A stretch of 64,000 nucleotides of DNA from Capitella teleta (lineage: Eukaryota; Annelida; Polychaeta; Capitellidae): positions 33,809 through 97,808 of the forward strand of contig KB306032.1 of the NCBI GenBank assembly GCA_000328365.1. Direction: 5' to 3'. The notes beneath the pieces were generated by a model that worked only from the letters and a program-made list of their open reading frames with translations, made no database searches and was not told the DNA's origin. Both the position numbers and the translations under genes were made by a program. This document shows, piece after piece, positions 1 through 12,465 of this stretch (positions are counted from its first letter, which is position 1; every line of letters starts with the position of its first letter).

Positions 1-199
1 TTTTTTTTTTTTTTTTTGAGGGGGGATTACCTGTTTTAGTTTGTAGTTGTAGATTTCTGTGAATTTTTATTTTTTATTTTTTTATTTTTTTTTTTTGGCC
101 ACACTTTTACGTCATTAAACCCGTCTGCTGTGTTGTTCTATTGGATCGTGATTAAATTTGTGTCTTTCTCTTTTCTTTCTTTGTTCCTTGCTTTCGAAC

Positions 200-850
200 A
201 CGTTCCGCAATGTATAGCGGCCTAGGGTGTTCCTAATGCATGTTCCAAGATCGGTTTGATGGCTGTATCGCATAAGAATGGCTGCTTATATCGGTGGAAC
301 ACGCGGTTATAAGTTTGGGGCTTAAGTGGAGGCACTCATCCACATCTCGATATCTGGGAGGTTGTGTTATGTAAGTGTGAGCTTTGTGTCGCATCCTTTG
401 GCGTCCAGATGTTCTATCAGTTGATGTTGGACATTGGTGGTCAACGCGATCATAGGCTTTTTCACAGTCACCGAAGCAAATAAAAAGAGGCTGTTTGCTT
501 TTTCTAGCAATGTCGATGAGAATTTAAGACGAGTTGCACTCTTTTCCTTGATGTGCTCCACCCTGTCTTTCGTGGCGCTTGTACCGGAGACCAAAACGCC
601 CAGCAAGAACCCTTTCACGCAGTTTTGCCATGACGTTCATAATGCAAGGCCACGGTGGTTGCAGACGGTCTCCCTTCTTTTAGATGTCGATGATTTGAGC
701 TTGGTCCCAGCAGGTTGGGCGGCCTGTGTAGAACACACGGTTGAAAGCATACGAGTATACTGTGAAGGTCAGTCTTTCATCGATGAAGAACTTGGGAAAT
801 TTTATAAATTCCAACTGTTCCCGGGATGTTGTTTTCTTTGAGTTCACCGG
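200..850 (-). mobile_element. Degraded LINE reverse-transcriptase fragment
   Basis: On the minus strand around 440-500 a frame reads ICFGDCEKAYDRVDHQ, which fits the reverse-transcriptase block F-x-D-x-x-K-A-Y-D-R-V of non-LTR retrotransposons. Just downstream the similarity continues in another frame (LIEHLDAKG). Upstream, weaker similarity continues (NHRGLAL, like the NYRGISL block). No single frame covers the region, so it is a decayed 5'- and 3'-truncated copy. The clade cannot be assigned from this piece. The ends given are approximate. Confidence 0.6.
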
Positions 851-1000
851 TACATCTCGTATAAGTACACCTCGTAAGTTCAGTGGGTTGTCAAAAATGG
901 GGATGTACTTATTCGCAAGTTGAGAATAGTATTTTGTGCCTTCAACTGTTAAGATAACGGCGTTCTGACTTCTGAGTGCAGAAAAAAACTATCATCATTA

Positions 1001-1075
1001 GGTAGGCCTTAGCTCCCCAAGGGTAGCGGAGTAGTTCCCACACTACGCTACGGCTTGGGGAGCTAGGTAGGCCTA
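1001..1075. repeat. Long imperfect hairpin
   Basis: The arms TAGGCCTTAGCTCCCCAAG and CTTGGGGAGCTAGGTAGGCC are near-perfect reverse complements. They enclose a loop that itself contains partly complementary pieces (TAGCGGAGTAGT and ACACTACGCTA). The total is about 75 bases. It could be a tiny palindromic mobile element or a structured RNA; no coding frame or tRNA signature is present. Confidence 0.6.
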
Positions 1076-2808
1076 TGAAATTGTAAGGATTTATCGGATA
1101 GGTAACACTGTGATAAGGGGAAATCAGTGGAGGTCAGCCGAAAATAACAATTCATGATGACATTAAAGAGCACTCGCCGTACCATACGTCACCCGTGGCG
1201 CCACCAGCTTTCTGTCACTGACAGCCGAACAGTAGGCGACGACACAACCGCCGTTCCGCGCGGCTAACTGGAAGGTACACATTGTATCAATTTATCAAGT
1301 ATGAGAAAAAAAAATACATGTATTGCGCTCTTGGCCTTTCGTCGACATTTCGGGCGAGTCCAGATATATCAATTTGGTGACGTAAAACTCGTTAAAAATA
1401 TAAGTACTATAATGAGCACACCTCATGTGGTTGACTTCGGAATGGCGGGAACTTTGAGAATGATAGTCGACCATAATATTAGGCATTGACTGTATCAACC
1501 GAAATGACGAATTGACACACTCATATATATACAAATCATCAAATTATTACGTTAACGCCAAGTAAATTTTTAATGAGGAATGAAGAAAACATATAATTAA
1601 GTATCAAATTAATTAAGATAAAAATGTTTCAATTCATTTCGATATTATCCTTGGGTAGAACTTCAGCCTCTCATTTCGGCATGGGACACAGCGATATTTG
1701 ACACGAATATTCCCGATTTTCGTATATTTTCCACGTTTTCTCGAATCAAAACCTCTCCAGCAGCATTTCATCACAAAATGGGGATTGTACTTTCCAGGTG
1801 GCGGGTATGTTTCGTGGTTGTTGTCGTAGTGGGTTTGCTGTAAATGACATTTCAATTTAAATGCCCCTATTATCGCTCAGTATTATCAGATTTCGAAATA
1901 TTTAAAATGACATCCGCTCATCGCGTAATCGCTTTGTCAGTTTATTGTCATCGTTGTAAGATTAATTTTGCTTCAATGTTTTGCTTAATCAAAAGTTCTG
2001 TCACATCAAACAAACAAAAATATAATTTAAATGACTGGTAAAGGCTGAATTGAATGTGACATAATTTGTCACATTCAGTCACCGTTGTCAATCGTTGTGA
2101 CAATCATATTCATTTCATTGTGATATAATTGTCACTGACACTTGTGACGGTTGTCATGATGTCAATGATTCTCAATAGGAAGAATGAATTATGGAGGTAA
2201 TGGTGCGAACGTTTATTTGCCTGAATCGAGAAGTACCAGCGCACCACTACATTGTGAGCTGCCGCCAAGGGACGAGGGTGTTCCCACATCTAGTACACAT
2301 GAAAATTTCTAATAAAGAGTCCATTCTCATGATTCTCTGATTTCCCATTGACTCCCAAGTTCCCATCAGAGAATGAGTACCCCACGTTCCCCACCTGAAG
2401 CCTGATGCATCCACTAACGTTGCTACAGAAGGAAGAGCAGGCAATAGTCGTTCAATCACGATTAACAGAGTTTACCACCAACGAAGTTCCAATCTGACTT
2501 CATCAGAGAGGATGCATTCCTGAAACAATCATGGATTAAATTGTATCTAGCAGACAAACACAGGCTTTGGCAAGCTTCCAAGAGCTTCATCTTATCTGCT
2601 CAGTTTTCTTGGATTAATATATTTCTCTCCATATTTGTTCAGGTCCATCAAAAGGGACTAACTTGGTGGCTGTCGTCTCATACATTCAGCCAATCACAAG
2701 TTGGTTACAAGTCATCAGATAACGAATTTTTTTATTCATTCTGGCATTGGCATAGCTGTTAAGCTGCCATAGATATGACCATGTAACAAGCTTCTATTAT
2801 TCTCTATG

Positions 2809-2935
2809 TTGTGAATATTACAGATAGAAGTATCACCATGTTGTGAATATAACTGATAGAGATCTCACCATGTTATGAATATAACTGATAGAAATGTCAC
2901 CATGTTTGAATATAACTGATAGAAATCTCACCATA
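2809..2935. repeat. 32-base tandem repeat, four units
   Basis: Four consecutive units of about 32 bases carry the core GAATATAACTGATAGA followed by a TCACCATG-type block. The last unit is one base shorter and diverges at its end. The array ends about 25 bases before the first recognised lunapark exon. No coding sense was seen in it. Confidence 0.8.
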
Positions 2936-2960
2936 TTTTTTTATCTCTCTCTCTTTTCAG

Positions 2961-5900
2961 AAACAGCCGTCCACTCTGGAGCAACTAGAACTCCTGGACA
3001 AAGTAAACTGAATATTAAAACTTGACCACTATTGAACATATATTTTTTTATAACAGGAAATAAAATCACTTGAGCTAAAAAAGAGAACTAGTTTGGATTC
3101 TCAGAAGAAGGTGATCGGCTCCCTTGTGCTCTACTCCGTGATTGGATACGTCATTGCGGTGGTCGTCTTCTATTTCATGTACCTCCCGGAGGCATGGTCT
3201 GATCGAGTTGTGTACTCCTCTCCTCTGCTTGCTTTTCCTCTCTTGTGAGTTTGTGTTTTAATTATTCACGCAGCAAAGAAAGCAGCATTTGCATGTTACA
3301 CACATCTCCTTTTGAGGACTTGATGATCAAACTTGTATATTTGACTTTTATTTTTTATATTGTATCTATCTGAAAATATTGAAACAGGACTTAAAGCTAT
3401 TTTGAATTTCTTGTGATTATATGATGTATGTTAGCGCATTAAATTTTACTTAGCTCATGAATTAGAATATGTTCTGTGTGGTTAAGATTTTTCATTTTTT
3501 TTATTCGTTTTAATTTATATTATTATATACCCCTGATATTTATCATTCTTGTTTTAATATAATAAAAAAAATTAGTTAATTTTATCAAACAACTAAGTTA
3601 TATTTATTTCCAGAGTTTGGCTCATAAAGAAATTGCTTCATTGGTATTTCGCGCGTCAAATCACCAAAAATGGTCAGACAATTAAGTAATGGACTCTTGA
3701 GCACTAATTGACCTTTTGTTGTCCTTCAGATTCATCTCTGGAGAACGCCAAGGAAAGAAGAAAGACTATCGTGAGTGATCTTCACTCGTGATATTTAGAA
3801 GTTAATCATTTGTTGCCATGGAAATAAAAGAATAAAAGTGATTCTTTGTAATAACACTTTCCGTTTTGATCTTTGTTTTCAGTTGGATGAAGTTATGGAC
3901 AAAGAAACCTACAAGAAAGCCAAGGAGATCTTGGAGAAATTTGATCCTGACAGTCTGAAATCTATCCAGGTATGCTTCTGGGTTTGCTCAAGGTCTAGTT
4001 ACTAACAAATCAGATGTGATAGACAGTCATCCTTTTTACAAACAAAATGAAATTTTCTTCTTTTTTTCCTTTTCTTTTTCCCCCCATATGATGATAGATA
4101 TATTTTCTAGGGGTAACTATATTATTAATCACCATGTATGACCGAAATTTCTCTTTCAAGGACCAATCAAGTAAAAACAAGCAGCTGCAAGCAGGCGAAA
4201 ATCAAGGTATCCATGTTTGTACGCCTCAAATCATCCAAGAAAATCTAATATTATTTATTCACAGATCTCCGTCAAAGGAAAAATGTTGACTCAACACCCA
4301 GCGCTATGACATCAGTGGCCAATCGTAGCATGGTGACCCCTGGAGGCACCCCCATGCGACTCCCCATGGCCCCTGGGAGACCCATGGGGAACGGCCATCC
4401 TGGAACCCCACGTATGCCAGGTGCGCTGCTCGCTTTCTAGCCAATAGACTTCATTTCTCTAATTTTGCAGATTAATGCCTGTATGTAAAAAAAAGTATTC
4501 AGCCATTCATCAATAATCACACGCATGTATCTACGTTTCCGGTGCCTAATTGCAGGGCCCCCTGGCCCTCCCATGCCCCGCTCAGTTCTCCCGAGGGATC
4601 GCAGCATCGTGGATCGTTTGGTGGAGGGTTTGGTGGGAGATGGTCCCCAGAACAGATACGCCCTCATCTGCAAGGAGTGCTGCTCTCACAACGGGATGGC
4701 GTTGAAAGAGGAATTTGAGTACATCAGTGAGTGCTTTTCGTCTGGAATTGCTCTGATTTCAGGATTTTGTGTCTCTCCAGGTTTTCGCTGTTGTTACTGT
4801 TATCGCATGAACTCTGCTCGTAAAATCCGCGCCAATGCCCCCCGCTTGGACCTCACCCCGGCCATAACTAGGAGGAACCCTCCGGAAAAATCTTCCAGAA
4901 GTAGGTCAAAGCACTCTCTAATTACATGAGAATATTGAGAACACATGGTTTCGTCTGTGTGTGTGATTTTACTTTTTTATTTATTTTTTGCGTTTGATAG
5001 ATGTTCTAATTGGCTTTATCATGAATATTCATTAGGTTTTGCCATCACACGTGACATGCAGTTGGCCCAAAGGCGTTGGGATGTCACTGCAAACGGACAT
5101 CGCAAACCACACTTGTGCTTCTGCCCATGTATTTGAGAATATTTATTTTTAAAGGGATGGGGAACTGAATTTTTAGTGATGTTCTATTGACTCATAGCAC
5201 CAATTGATAGCATTCCGTGCCAAAAACACCATGCCTGGATGCAAGCGTAAGGAATTAATGCATTCCGAATATCGGGGTTAGCATTGGGCCTATGAGAGAA
5301 TGACTTCCATTACGAAGTATAGGAGACAAACGTCAGCTGAGGGCTTGCCGTGATTGGTCCCGTTCCCCTCGTGAAGCTATCGATTTCAGCCAATCAGAGC
5401 AGATCATCTTCGCCATAAAAGGACATTTTTGTTGTTTACGAAACGAAAGCGCATGCGTGGTGCACTCTGGCTGACCTTTTTACTGTTTCAGGATGAGAAA
5501 CATGGTAGATATCCTAGAAAATCGCTTGTTAAAATAAGAAAAATAGCGAAAAATTATTTTTTTTCGTGCCTGACTGGTGGCAAAATGATTATTCTATTAT
5601 TATTCTATCTATTTCCGAAAAGAAAATAAAAAATATCCAGGGGTTTAGTCGCAGGACACGCTGATATGACGAGGCTCATTGTAAAAGATGGGGAACTCGG
5701 TGTTTCATCACAGCTCCTGACGTCACGCCTAATTAGCACTATATCTCCCGCGAAATCGTTAGCGATGATATTCCTTGTGTGGGCCAGGCATAGGAATCAT
5801 ATTTGGTGCATCAAATAACGACTCAAAGTCCATTTTTAACCAGTTCTCCCTCCCTTTAATTTTTTTCCCCCAAAAATTCTCTCCTTTTGGTGTGATATTT

Positions 5901-8184
5901 GAGTGGTGTCAGGTGTTTGAATCTCTTTTTCCATTGTCTAAATTTTATTTCCAGACCAGTTTGGAAATTTGGGAATTTTTGGCAAAGACTTTCTGTAAAT
6001 TATACAATTGTGCTTCCTTAAAGCATTACAGTCAGACCCCGTTAATCCGCCCTCCTCCGTTCCCAAAGAAACTGACGGATTAACGAAAAGGGCGGATTAT
6101 ATTTCAGACCACAAATTGATGAAAATTGTGTGTCATTCTAAAACTCCCAAAACCCATGTAATGCATTAACGTAGTGGCATATACCATTAGGTTTGAAGCT
6201 GGAGGTAAAAAGGATCTCACAAACGATCACATGAGGCCAATTAAAAATTTATATTTTTTGAAAAAATCAGTGATGGTTGTCTGCTTGTGATAAGCCGTTC
6301 CACCACGCTTCGCTGCCTCCGACTTCTCGAATCTCTCGAAATATAGCATTAATGAGCGCACGTGTAATGCATTAACGTAGTGGCATATACCATTAGGTTT
6401 GAAGCTGGAGGTAAAAAGGATCTCACAAACGATCACATGAGGCCAATTAAAAATTTATAATTTTTGAAAAAATCAGTGATGGTTGTCTGCTTGTGATAAG
6501 CCGTTCCACCACGCTTCGCTGCCTCCGATTTCTCGAATCTCTCGAAATATAGCATTAATGAGCGCCCCCGCTGCCTACTTCCTTCGCGGGCTCAGATCCA
6601 CTCGCTTCTCCACTCAATTGATCTCCGCTCGCAACTTCGTCGTCTCGTTCGTTCCACTCCTGAACATCGCTTAACTCAGCGACAAATTTAATTAAAGACT
6701 GAACAGAATTTTTGCCTACGATTGATTCGCTTTGTTTAATTAACTTGTTAAGCGTTAAACAAACGGTGAGGCGCAATTTGTTGTTAAACTGACCCGACTT
6801 CGAAGAAATTGCCGACAATTGATGTGTCTTGGCTGATGTTTGTTTTCGACACGCTATTTGGGGGCGGATTACATGTGTTATTTACAATGGTAAAGTGTAG
6901 ATTCGTTCCCTAGAATCGTGGTCGGAGTCGGATTAACGAAAAGGACGGATTACATGACACAATTAACATTACAAACGATTCGTTCCTGAAATTTTATGGC
7001 GGATTACGAAAAGGGCGGATTACATGACGGCGGATTAACGGGGTCTGACTGTATATTCCCTCCAATTCATATTCTCGTCATCTCATAGCCTCATTATACT
7101 GCATTCTAATACTGCAGGATGTGACTCGTCATTGATTTCCTACCAGATTAACAAGTCATAACGTAATTAGGAGATAATTGCATAATCTAGACTATAACTA
7201 AGGTCAGGGGTCAAGCCATGTGATTAACAAAGCCAGAAAATGTTGAGGGTGTTCTGGATGTGGAAGGAAACAAAATCAAATTTATTTTGATCATGAAACA
7301 AAACAAGTACAGTCACACTCCTTAATCCATCATTCTGATACCGTATCTACATTCTAGTAAACTAATCTTCCTATCTAAGCGTTTGTAAACTGGTTATGTA
7401 ATTTATACAGCTTTTGCCGTGGAGGGTGTTGATTAATGATATGTAACTGAATAATTGTTGCATATTTTTGGGTGATGAATGAAAGGAAGGAAGCTTGCTT
7501 GACCTCTTTAACTCAGATTCATAGTCACAATCAGATTGTTTTGATTTTTGAACTAGTAACAGATGGACGATGCATCCCAAAAAAGAATTAAGCCTTTTGA
7601 CTGATATATTTTTAGACAAAGTGCTTGCTGTGGGCTAATTCCTGGATACATCAAATTTGAGAGGTTTAAAATCTCGGTTTCTTCTCGCGTTCGATTTCAT
7701 ACCGTCGTGATGTCATAAAAGTAACTCTCCTATTGTTAACAATGGGAGCCATCGAGTGAGCAGATCTTTCAGCAGTTATCATAAAAGAAATCTTGCACTC
7801 ATCTCGTTTCAACAATTCTGCCTGAATAAGAAAGTCGTATTTAAATTTGTCGTGAAATTTCTTATTATCTCGTCACTCACAAAAGCCCATTGAATCTAAA
7901 GAGGTTTCGAAATGAACAGAGCTCCTCTCAGACGCGAGGGAATGCTCACAGCGTCCATCTGAAAGAGCTATGTTTCTAGTTGTAATTGATTCGCAATTTT
8001 CACAGATCCTGATCCACGAACCCAGGTTAACGGCAACCAGCAAGGCACCCCAGCGGTAGGGAACCCTCGACAAATTGAAGAAATCAGCGCTGAAAATAAG
8101 CACGCCATTGCCGAGGTATCAAGCGAAGAGGAAAACTTTGTTGATCCAGTGGAGAAACCAAATAATGAGAAGAAATCTGATTAG
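2961..8184 (+). CDS. LNPK: Lunapark, ER three-way-junction protein (first exon missing)
   Basis: Lunapark stabilises three-way junctions of the tubular endoplasmic reticulum. Ten coding exons are supported by splice signals and phase: 2961-3002, 3057-3244, 3614-3672, 3730-3770, 3883-3969, 4161-4206, 4265-4420, 4556-4726, 4781-4900 and 8006-8184, giving 362 residues plus an unseen first exon. In order: a short N-terminal helix (KQPSTLEQLELLDK), two hydrophobic hairpin segments (GSLVLYSVIGYVIAVVVF and SPLLAFPLL onward), a conserved KETYKKAKEILEKFDPDS block, a Pro/Met-rich linker, then the lunapark zinc finger with C-x2-C and C-x2-C pairs either side of HNGMALKEEFEYI. The tail is acidic. The human protein begins Met-Gly and is myristoylated; that exon was not found. 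The last intron (3.1 kb) holds a Tigger/pogo element. AATAAA-like signals lie near 8865. Confidence 0.93.
6029..7051 (-). mobile_element. Internally deleted Tigger/pogo DNA transposon
   Basis: The terminal inverted repeats begin CAGTCAGACCCCGTTAATCC and are flanked on both sides by the dinucleotide TA, the target-site duplication of the Tc1/mariner/pogo superfamily. The minus strand keeps C-terminal transposase remnants, including KQTTITDFFKK, a block typical of Tigger-like transposase ends, and LTLNKLIKQSESIVGKNSVQ. At about 1.0 kb it lacks most of a full transposase. It contains a 206-base internal tandem duplication (6157-6568). Confidence 0.85.
6157..6568. repeat. 206-base tandem duplication inside the Tigger element
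   Basis: Two adjacent copies (6157-6362 and 6363-6568) start with TGTAATGCATTAACGTAGTG and differ at only a few positions. Each encodes the same transposase C-terminal piece on the minus strand. The near identity shows a recent duplication, after the element lost most of its coding sequence or during that loss. Confidence 0.85.
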
Positions 8185-9075
8185 AACTATTAATCTGTTG
8201 CTATGGTTACTCAAGGTTGACATATTATCATGATTAATTTATTTGGTGAATTATTTTGATCAATTTATTTGGAAAATTATTCGTAGTTATCAACTGTTCA
8301 ATTTTTTATGACCACTTTTCTATATCTCTAGACTGCTAGTGTTCAAACAGCTGATTTTCTGTGTGTTAGAAATGTAAGGAAATTATTCCGAAAGCAAGAC
8401 CTTGACACTACCTCTCTTCCTCTCACTTATTATTATGGAGAGCATTAATTATGTTTGCAAAATCCCTGAGCAAGTTGCCCTGGAATATCTTTCTATTTTC
8501 CAAAATAAAATACTTTCAAAAAGTCTTGCTGTGAGAGTCTATGATAATTTTCCAACCCAGACATTCAGTACTGTTCACTGCCTCATAACTTTAATGACAA
8601 TTATTCTACCAGATCATAATTTTTTTCATATTCATGATATTCTGTCTTATTTTAAGTTACCATGCGTTCATGAATTGGGTTTTCCCTTGGTATATTTCCA
8701 CCGGATTTTCTTGCATATTTGCAATAACATTGTATAACATCTGTGTGCTTTTCTGTTATTATTTGGTGGCTCAAAATTCATTTATCATTGACTTGTGAAC
8801 ACCCTTCCTGTACTATATTAATACCTGTGATGCTATAACAATATTTTGATCTCTCTCTCAAAATAAAATAAAGTTCTTTTTTTTTTATCATTTTCTTCTC
8901 ATACATTTAATTAACACTGGTGAACCACACAAATCAGTTTGATCCATGCCAAATTTTATTCAAATTAAAAATTATTAATGAAAATTGACCCCAAAAAGCA
9001 CCACATGGCAAACAGCTGCTCTCGATTGGAAAATTTGAAAAACAAAAATCAGATCTTGACAAAACTTACTCAAGT
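8185..9075. other. Shared 3' region of lunapark and HIBADH
   Basis: AT-rich sequence between two convergent genes. It contains plus-strand AATAAA signals near 8865 for lunapark and a minus-strand signal (TTTATT on the plus strand) near 8955 for HIBADH. A 111-codon open frame at 8402-8737 has no recognisable similarity and biased composition, and is not called. Confidence 0.5.
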
Positions 9076-10766
9076 TCAACCCTGACGGGATTCATCCTGC
9101 TGTTCTTGAAGGAATTTGAAAACTGAGGCAAAGTCTTGATTTTTCAAATCCGTGTTTGACATAATTCTGTAGATTTGATGCGCGAGGGAGCCCATGGGGG
9201 TAGGGGAGAGGGTGGAGGTGGCAGCGTTCTGGGCAAGACCCAAGTCCTGGTGGAAGAAATTTAAAATGATAATATATGAACTTGTCTTTGAAATGATCAC
9301 TTAAGATATACAGTATTTCAATGCTTGGTTTCACGAATGAATTAAGCTCAATTTCTCAAAAATGTCTACCTTTGCCATGAGGGCAGTGCCGAAGCCTCCC
9401 TTGTAGTCATTGCTGGAAGGAATGCCTTCAACCACCCCAGGGCACGGGTTGTACAGCTCGGTCGACCAACACCGTCCAGAACTCATGTTCAAGATCTTCG
9501 CAAGAAGCTTAGGATCAAGCCCCAGGCTGACAGGAAAGACAAATTAAAAGAGGCAACTTTAAAAAGCAGTGAAATTGCTGATTGTCGTTTTGAAACCGAG
9601 AGATCTGTTCATCCAACTCACTTGATTCCCAAGTTCATTGCTTCTGAAGCTCCGATCATTGAGATTCCGAGAAGCATGTTGTTGCAAATCTTTGCAGCCT
9701 ACCAGAGAGAGAAACAAAATCAGGAATAATTCAGATGACCCTTTGACCTCTGCCTGACCTGTCCTGTTCCAACTCCACCGCAGTGAACCACGTTCTTTCC
9801 CATTTTGCTCAAAATTCCTTTCGCTTCTTCGAACTTTGATTCTGGACCACCCACCATGAAGGTCAAGAGGGCGTCTCTAGCGGCCACCACTCCTGCACGA
9901 TGCAAAGCAATTTGGTTAAAGTCAGATATCAACATGAAACACCAGAGGCTTGTGCTAATTATTTCAAATTAATCAAAACAATTAATCAAGCGAGATATGT
10001 GAGATATGAGAGCGGCCTACCTCCAGACACAGGGGCATCCATGAAGACCGATCCCTTCTCCTGAGCCAGGACATCCATCTCCTGCGAGACGGAAGGATCG
10101 ATGGTGCTGCTGTCCAGGAGCAGAGTTCCGCTCTGCACCGTGCTGTTAAAATAAAAAGACGCTCAATCTTACTCTGCATCTAAATCTCCGCTCATCAGTT
10201 TCTTTAGTCCCTGAATTACACTTGAGATTTGTGACAGAAGCACAAAGGCCTCATTCACGCTTAGAGCACTCGTCACCAACCTGAAGATGCCGTTGTCTCC
10301 AGTGTAAACAGATTTAACGTGTGGTGACGAAGGCAGCATGGTCACGATGGTCTTCATCTGTGCAGCAATTTCAGCCGGAGATGAAGCACTCTTGCCCCCT
10401 GCCAGTCAACAAAATTCCAATCAGATCCACAAGTACATAAGAGGTGTCGGCCCAATGGTTAACGCTCTCGTTCTGGGATGGAGCTGGCCCGGGGGGGAAT
10501 TCAGAGCTAGCCACCAAGTTCCACAGGAATTATATTGCTGGCTCGTGTGAGTTAATTGGCATTTCAAATTAAAAAAATTCAAATTTATGATTTCTCTTGA
10601 GCCAACATTATGAGATGACCAAAAGATGCTTCTTACCGACATCGGTGACGCTCTTCACGGCTGCCTCGTTCAGGTCAAACACAACGACATCGTAGTCATT
10701 CTTCACGAGGTTCCTGGCCATGTGGGCACCCATGTTGCCAAGGCCCACAAAGCCCACAGCATCACC
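9076..10766 (-). CDS. HIBADH: 3-hydroxyisobutyrate dehydrogenase, mitochondrial (N-terminus missing)
   Basis: The enzyme oxidises 3-hydroxyisobutyrate to methylmalonate semialdehyde with NAD+ in valine breakdown. Exons on the minus strand, 5' to 3': 10637-10766, 10281-10398, 10021-10142, 9759-9892, 9622-9698, 9370-9526 and 9076-9246 (303 codons with the stop). The first seen exon gives the Rossmann dinucleotide loop GFVGLGNMG. Later blocks match the family: TIVTMLPSS, the substrate-binding [20 protein letters not shown] with the catalytic lysine, and SSGRCWS. The C-terminus ([15 protein letters not shown]) also aligns with the human protein. The exon or exons coding for the mitochondrial targeting peptide should lie upstream of 10766, but a donor with the right phase was not identified. 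The gene converges on lunapark, with 890 bases between the two stop codons. Confidence 0.95.
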
Positions 10767-10858
10767 CTGCAGAGAAAATCACCTGATCATTACTGCAGCA
10801 TCAATCATTATTCATTACACCATTTTGAAGGTGATTCAATCAAACTATTTTAAGCATA

Positions 10859-11078
10859 CTGTAAGAGTACTAATTTGGCGAATTTGGCAAATTATAACAA
10901 AATCGCCAAATTTAATATCGCCAATACAGAAGTATGAGGATGACAGAAGTCACAAAAGGTGGTTTCTTTAGGAGTTTCATTGTTTCAACTTTGAGATTCT
11001 CCAAAATTAATATCGCCAATATAATTGAAATATAGAAAGCGCAGAATATTATGTTCGCCAATGTAAGTATGTGTACAG
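10859..11078. mobile_element. Short MITE with TA target site
   Basis: A 220-base element flanked by TA. Its ends read CTGTAAGAGTACTAATTTGG on the left and, reverse-complemented, CTGTACACATACTTACATTGG on the right, both leading into TTGGCGAA. Interior copies of TCGCCAA recur. It has no coding capacity. The ends and target site fit a mariner-like MITE. Confidence 0.7.
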
Positions 11079-11344
11079 TAATTCAATTATTTGATAGTTC
11101 ATTCAATTCAACAAATAATTCAAATAGATTACTAACCCGATGCTGTTGAGAAACTGAAAACGAGAAGAGACTAGAATATTATTAAACGTATCAAATATCA
11201 CAATTAAATATAAAATTATACAGACTAGCCTTCCATTTAATAAGTAAATCTAATTGTCTAATTAATGTGTTTTAATTATTGATTTGACTGATTTTAATAT
11301 CCACACAATAGAGAGTAGAAAACTGAAGAAGAAACACAATGAAT

Positions 11345-11747
11345 ACAAAAACACAAAAACAGCATATGGAGAATTTTCAATGTTGCCTAAAGTGTTATGA
11401 AATGCATGTTCCTCTTAAACCGCACTATGTACCCCATAATAACTATAATTTATGTTGAAAGGGTTCATTTATAAACCAGTACCTGTCTTCTATTTGGTAA
11501 TTTTATCACAAATATTAACAAAATGTGGAATAAACAACACCACTCTGCAGGTGCATTCATGGTTCAGCTTAGTACAACAGAAGCTGTAAACAAGCATGTA
11601 TAACGGTATACCCAATGGTGTTATCGCCAAATGTGTGGTTTCAAATCAAAGCATTTATAATCTTATATTATGTAAATTTAAAACATGCATAGAATCTTAA
11701 TTTTGGTATATGTTTAGGATTTATCAATTCAATTATTTCATTATGAG
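11345..11747 (+). repeat. Dispersed repeat, copy A
   Basis: Two blocks (about 11365-11485 and 11610-11747) match blocks at 14133-14257 and 14514-14658 in the same orientation, for example GAGAATTTTCAATGTTGCC and CCAATGGTGTTATCGCCAAA. The middle parts differ between the copies. No coding frame is seen. The family is not recognised. Confidence 0.75.
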
Positions 11748-12465
11748 GTATTTTTGGTGCAGTGTCAGAAGATGTTCTAAGTAATGTTTTCTTAGTGTTT
11801 GGAGCACTTGCAGAATCAACCCGGACCCCAAATTCTGCAATTGTGGGGAGGGTCCCCCCGTTGCTCTAGAAAGGGCGCTATGATTTTTTAGGAGTATAGA
11901 GACAAAAATGGGGTATCTTTTTCTGGGGAAAGTTAGCGATTTGTGTATGCTGCCACCTCTCCTGTACTATTCTCCCGCATCTCCCTCCTCGTATGCTTTG
12001 CCTGAGAAGAGAAAACACATGCAATTTTCAATGAAGATTAACTTACCTGGTATGAGACGTGATTTTATCTCGAACCACACACCTTGCAAGCACCATCGGT
12101 CTATCCGATTGCGCCAGCACGGAATTTGATGAAGGTGTTGAGTTGCTTGTGGATTTTAACCATGTTCAAGTGTAGCTCATTATAATATTAAAATGTGGCC
12201 TCTTGACCTCATGAATATATGATTTCCTGAAACACGTGGCTTTGTTGTGTCACGTAACAACCGTTTTACTTGATTTCGCTTGATGTGTATCCTTACGCGT
12301 TGTCAGTCATGATTTTGCTTCAATGGTTATTGCGGTGGTTACACAAATGGTTATTTAAGTTACTATTGGAATTGTTGATTTCATTCAGGCTGTGGACTAG
12401 CATGGGAATAGTGTCCGATCGCAGTTTCCAAAGACACCTCGCCGTTACACGATTCAATCCCTAAC

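Larger units (their letters stand above)
1..2960. other. Gene-poor left flank
   Basis: No intact gene is recognised here. The stretch holds T-rich runs near positions 1-17 and 69-96, a degraded LINE fragment (about 200-850), a long hairpin (1001-1075) and a four-unit tandem repeat (2809-2935). The first coding exon of the lunapark gene that starts at 2961 should lie in or before this stretch, but no convincing start codon followed by a phase-0 donor was found. Confidence 0.6.
4901..8005 (+). other. Last lunapark intron
   Basis: This 3.1 kb intron is far longer than the other lunapark introns (54 to about 370 bases). It contains a Tigger/pogo element at 6029-7051 and otherwise AT-rich sequence. 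Two similar GATGGGGAACT motifs lie at about 5157 and 5689 and may mark a further small element. No exon was seen between the zinc-finger exon and the tail exon. Confidence 0.6.

Noticed and set aside
434-841. 135-codon plus-strand open frame near the left end
   Set aside because: It is the antisense shadow of a decayed LINE reverse-transcriptase fragment on the minus strand.
2040-2165. Inverted TGTCAC/GTGACA motifs as a transposon
   Set aside because: The motif is short and simple; no clear ends or target-site duplication were seen.
8402-8737. 111-codon open frame after lunapark
   Set aside because: It lies in an AT-rich 3' region and is rich in Ile, Phe and Leu; it looks like chance.
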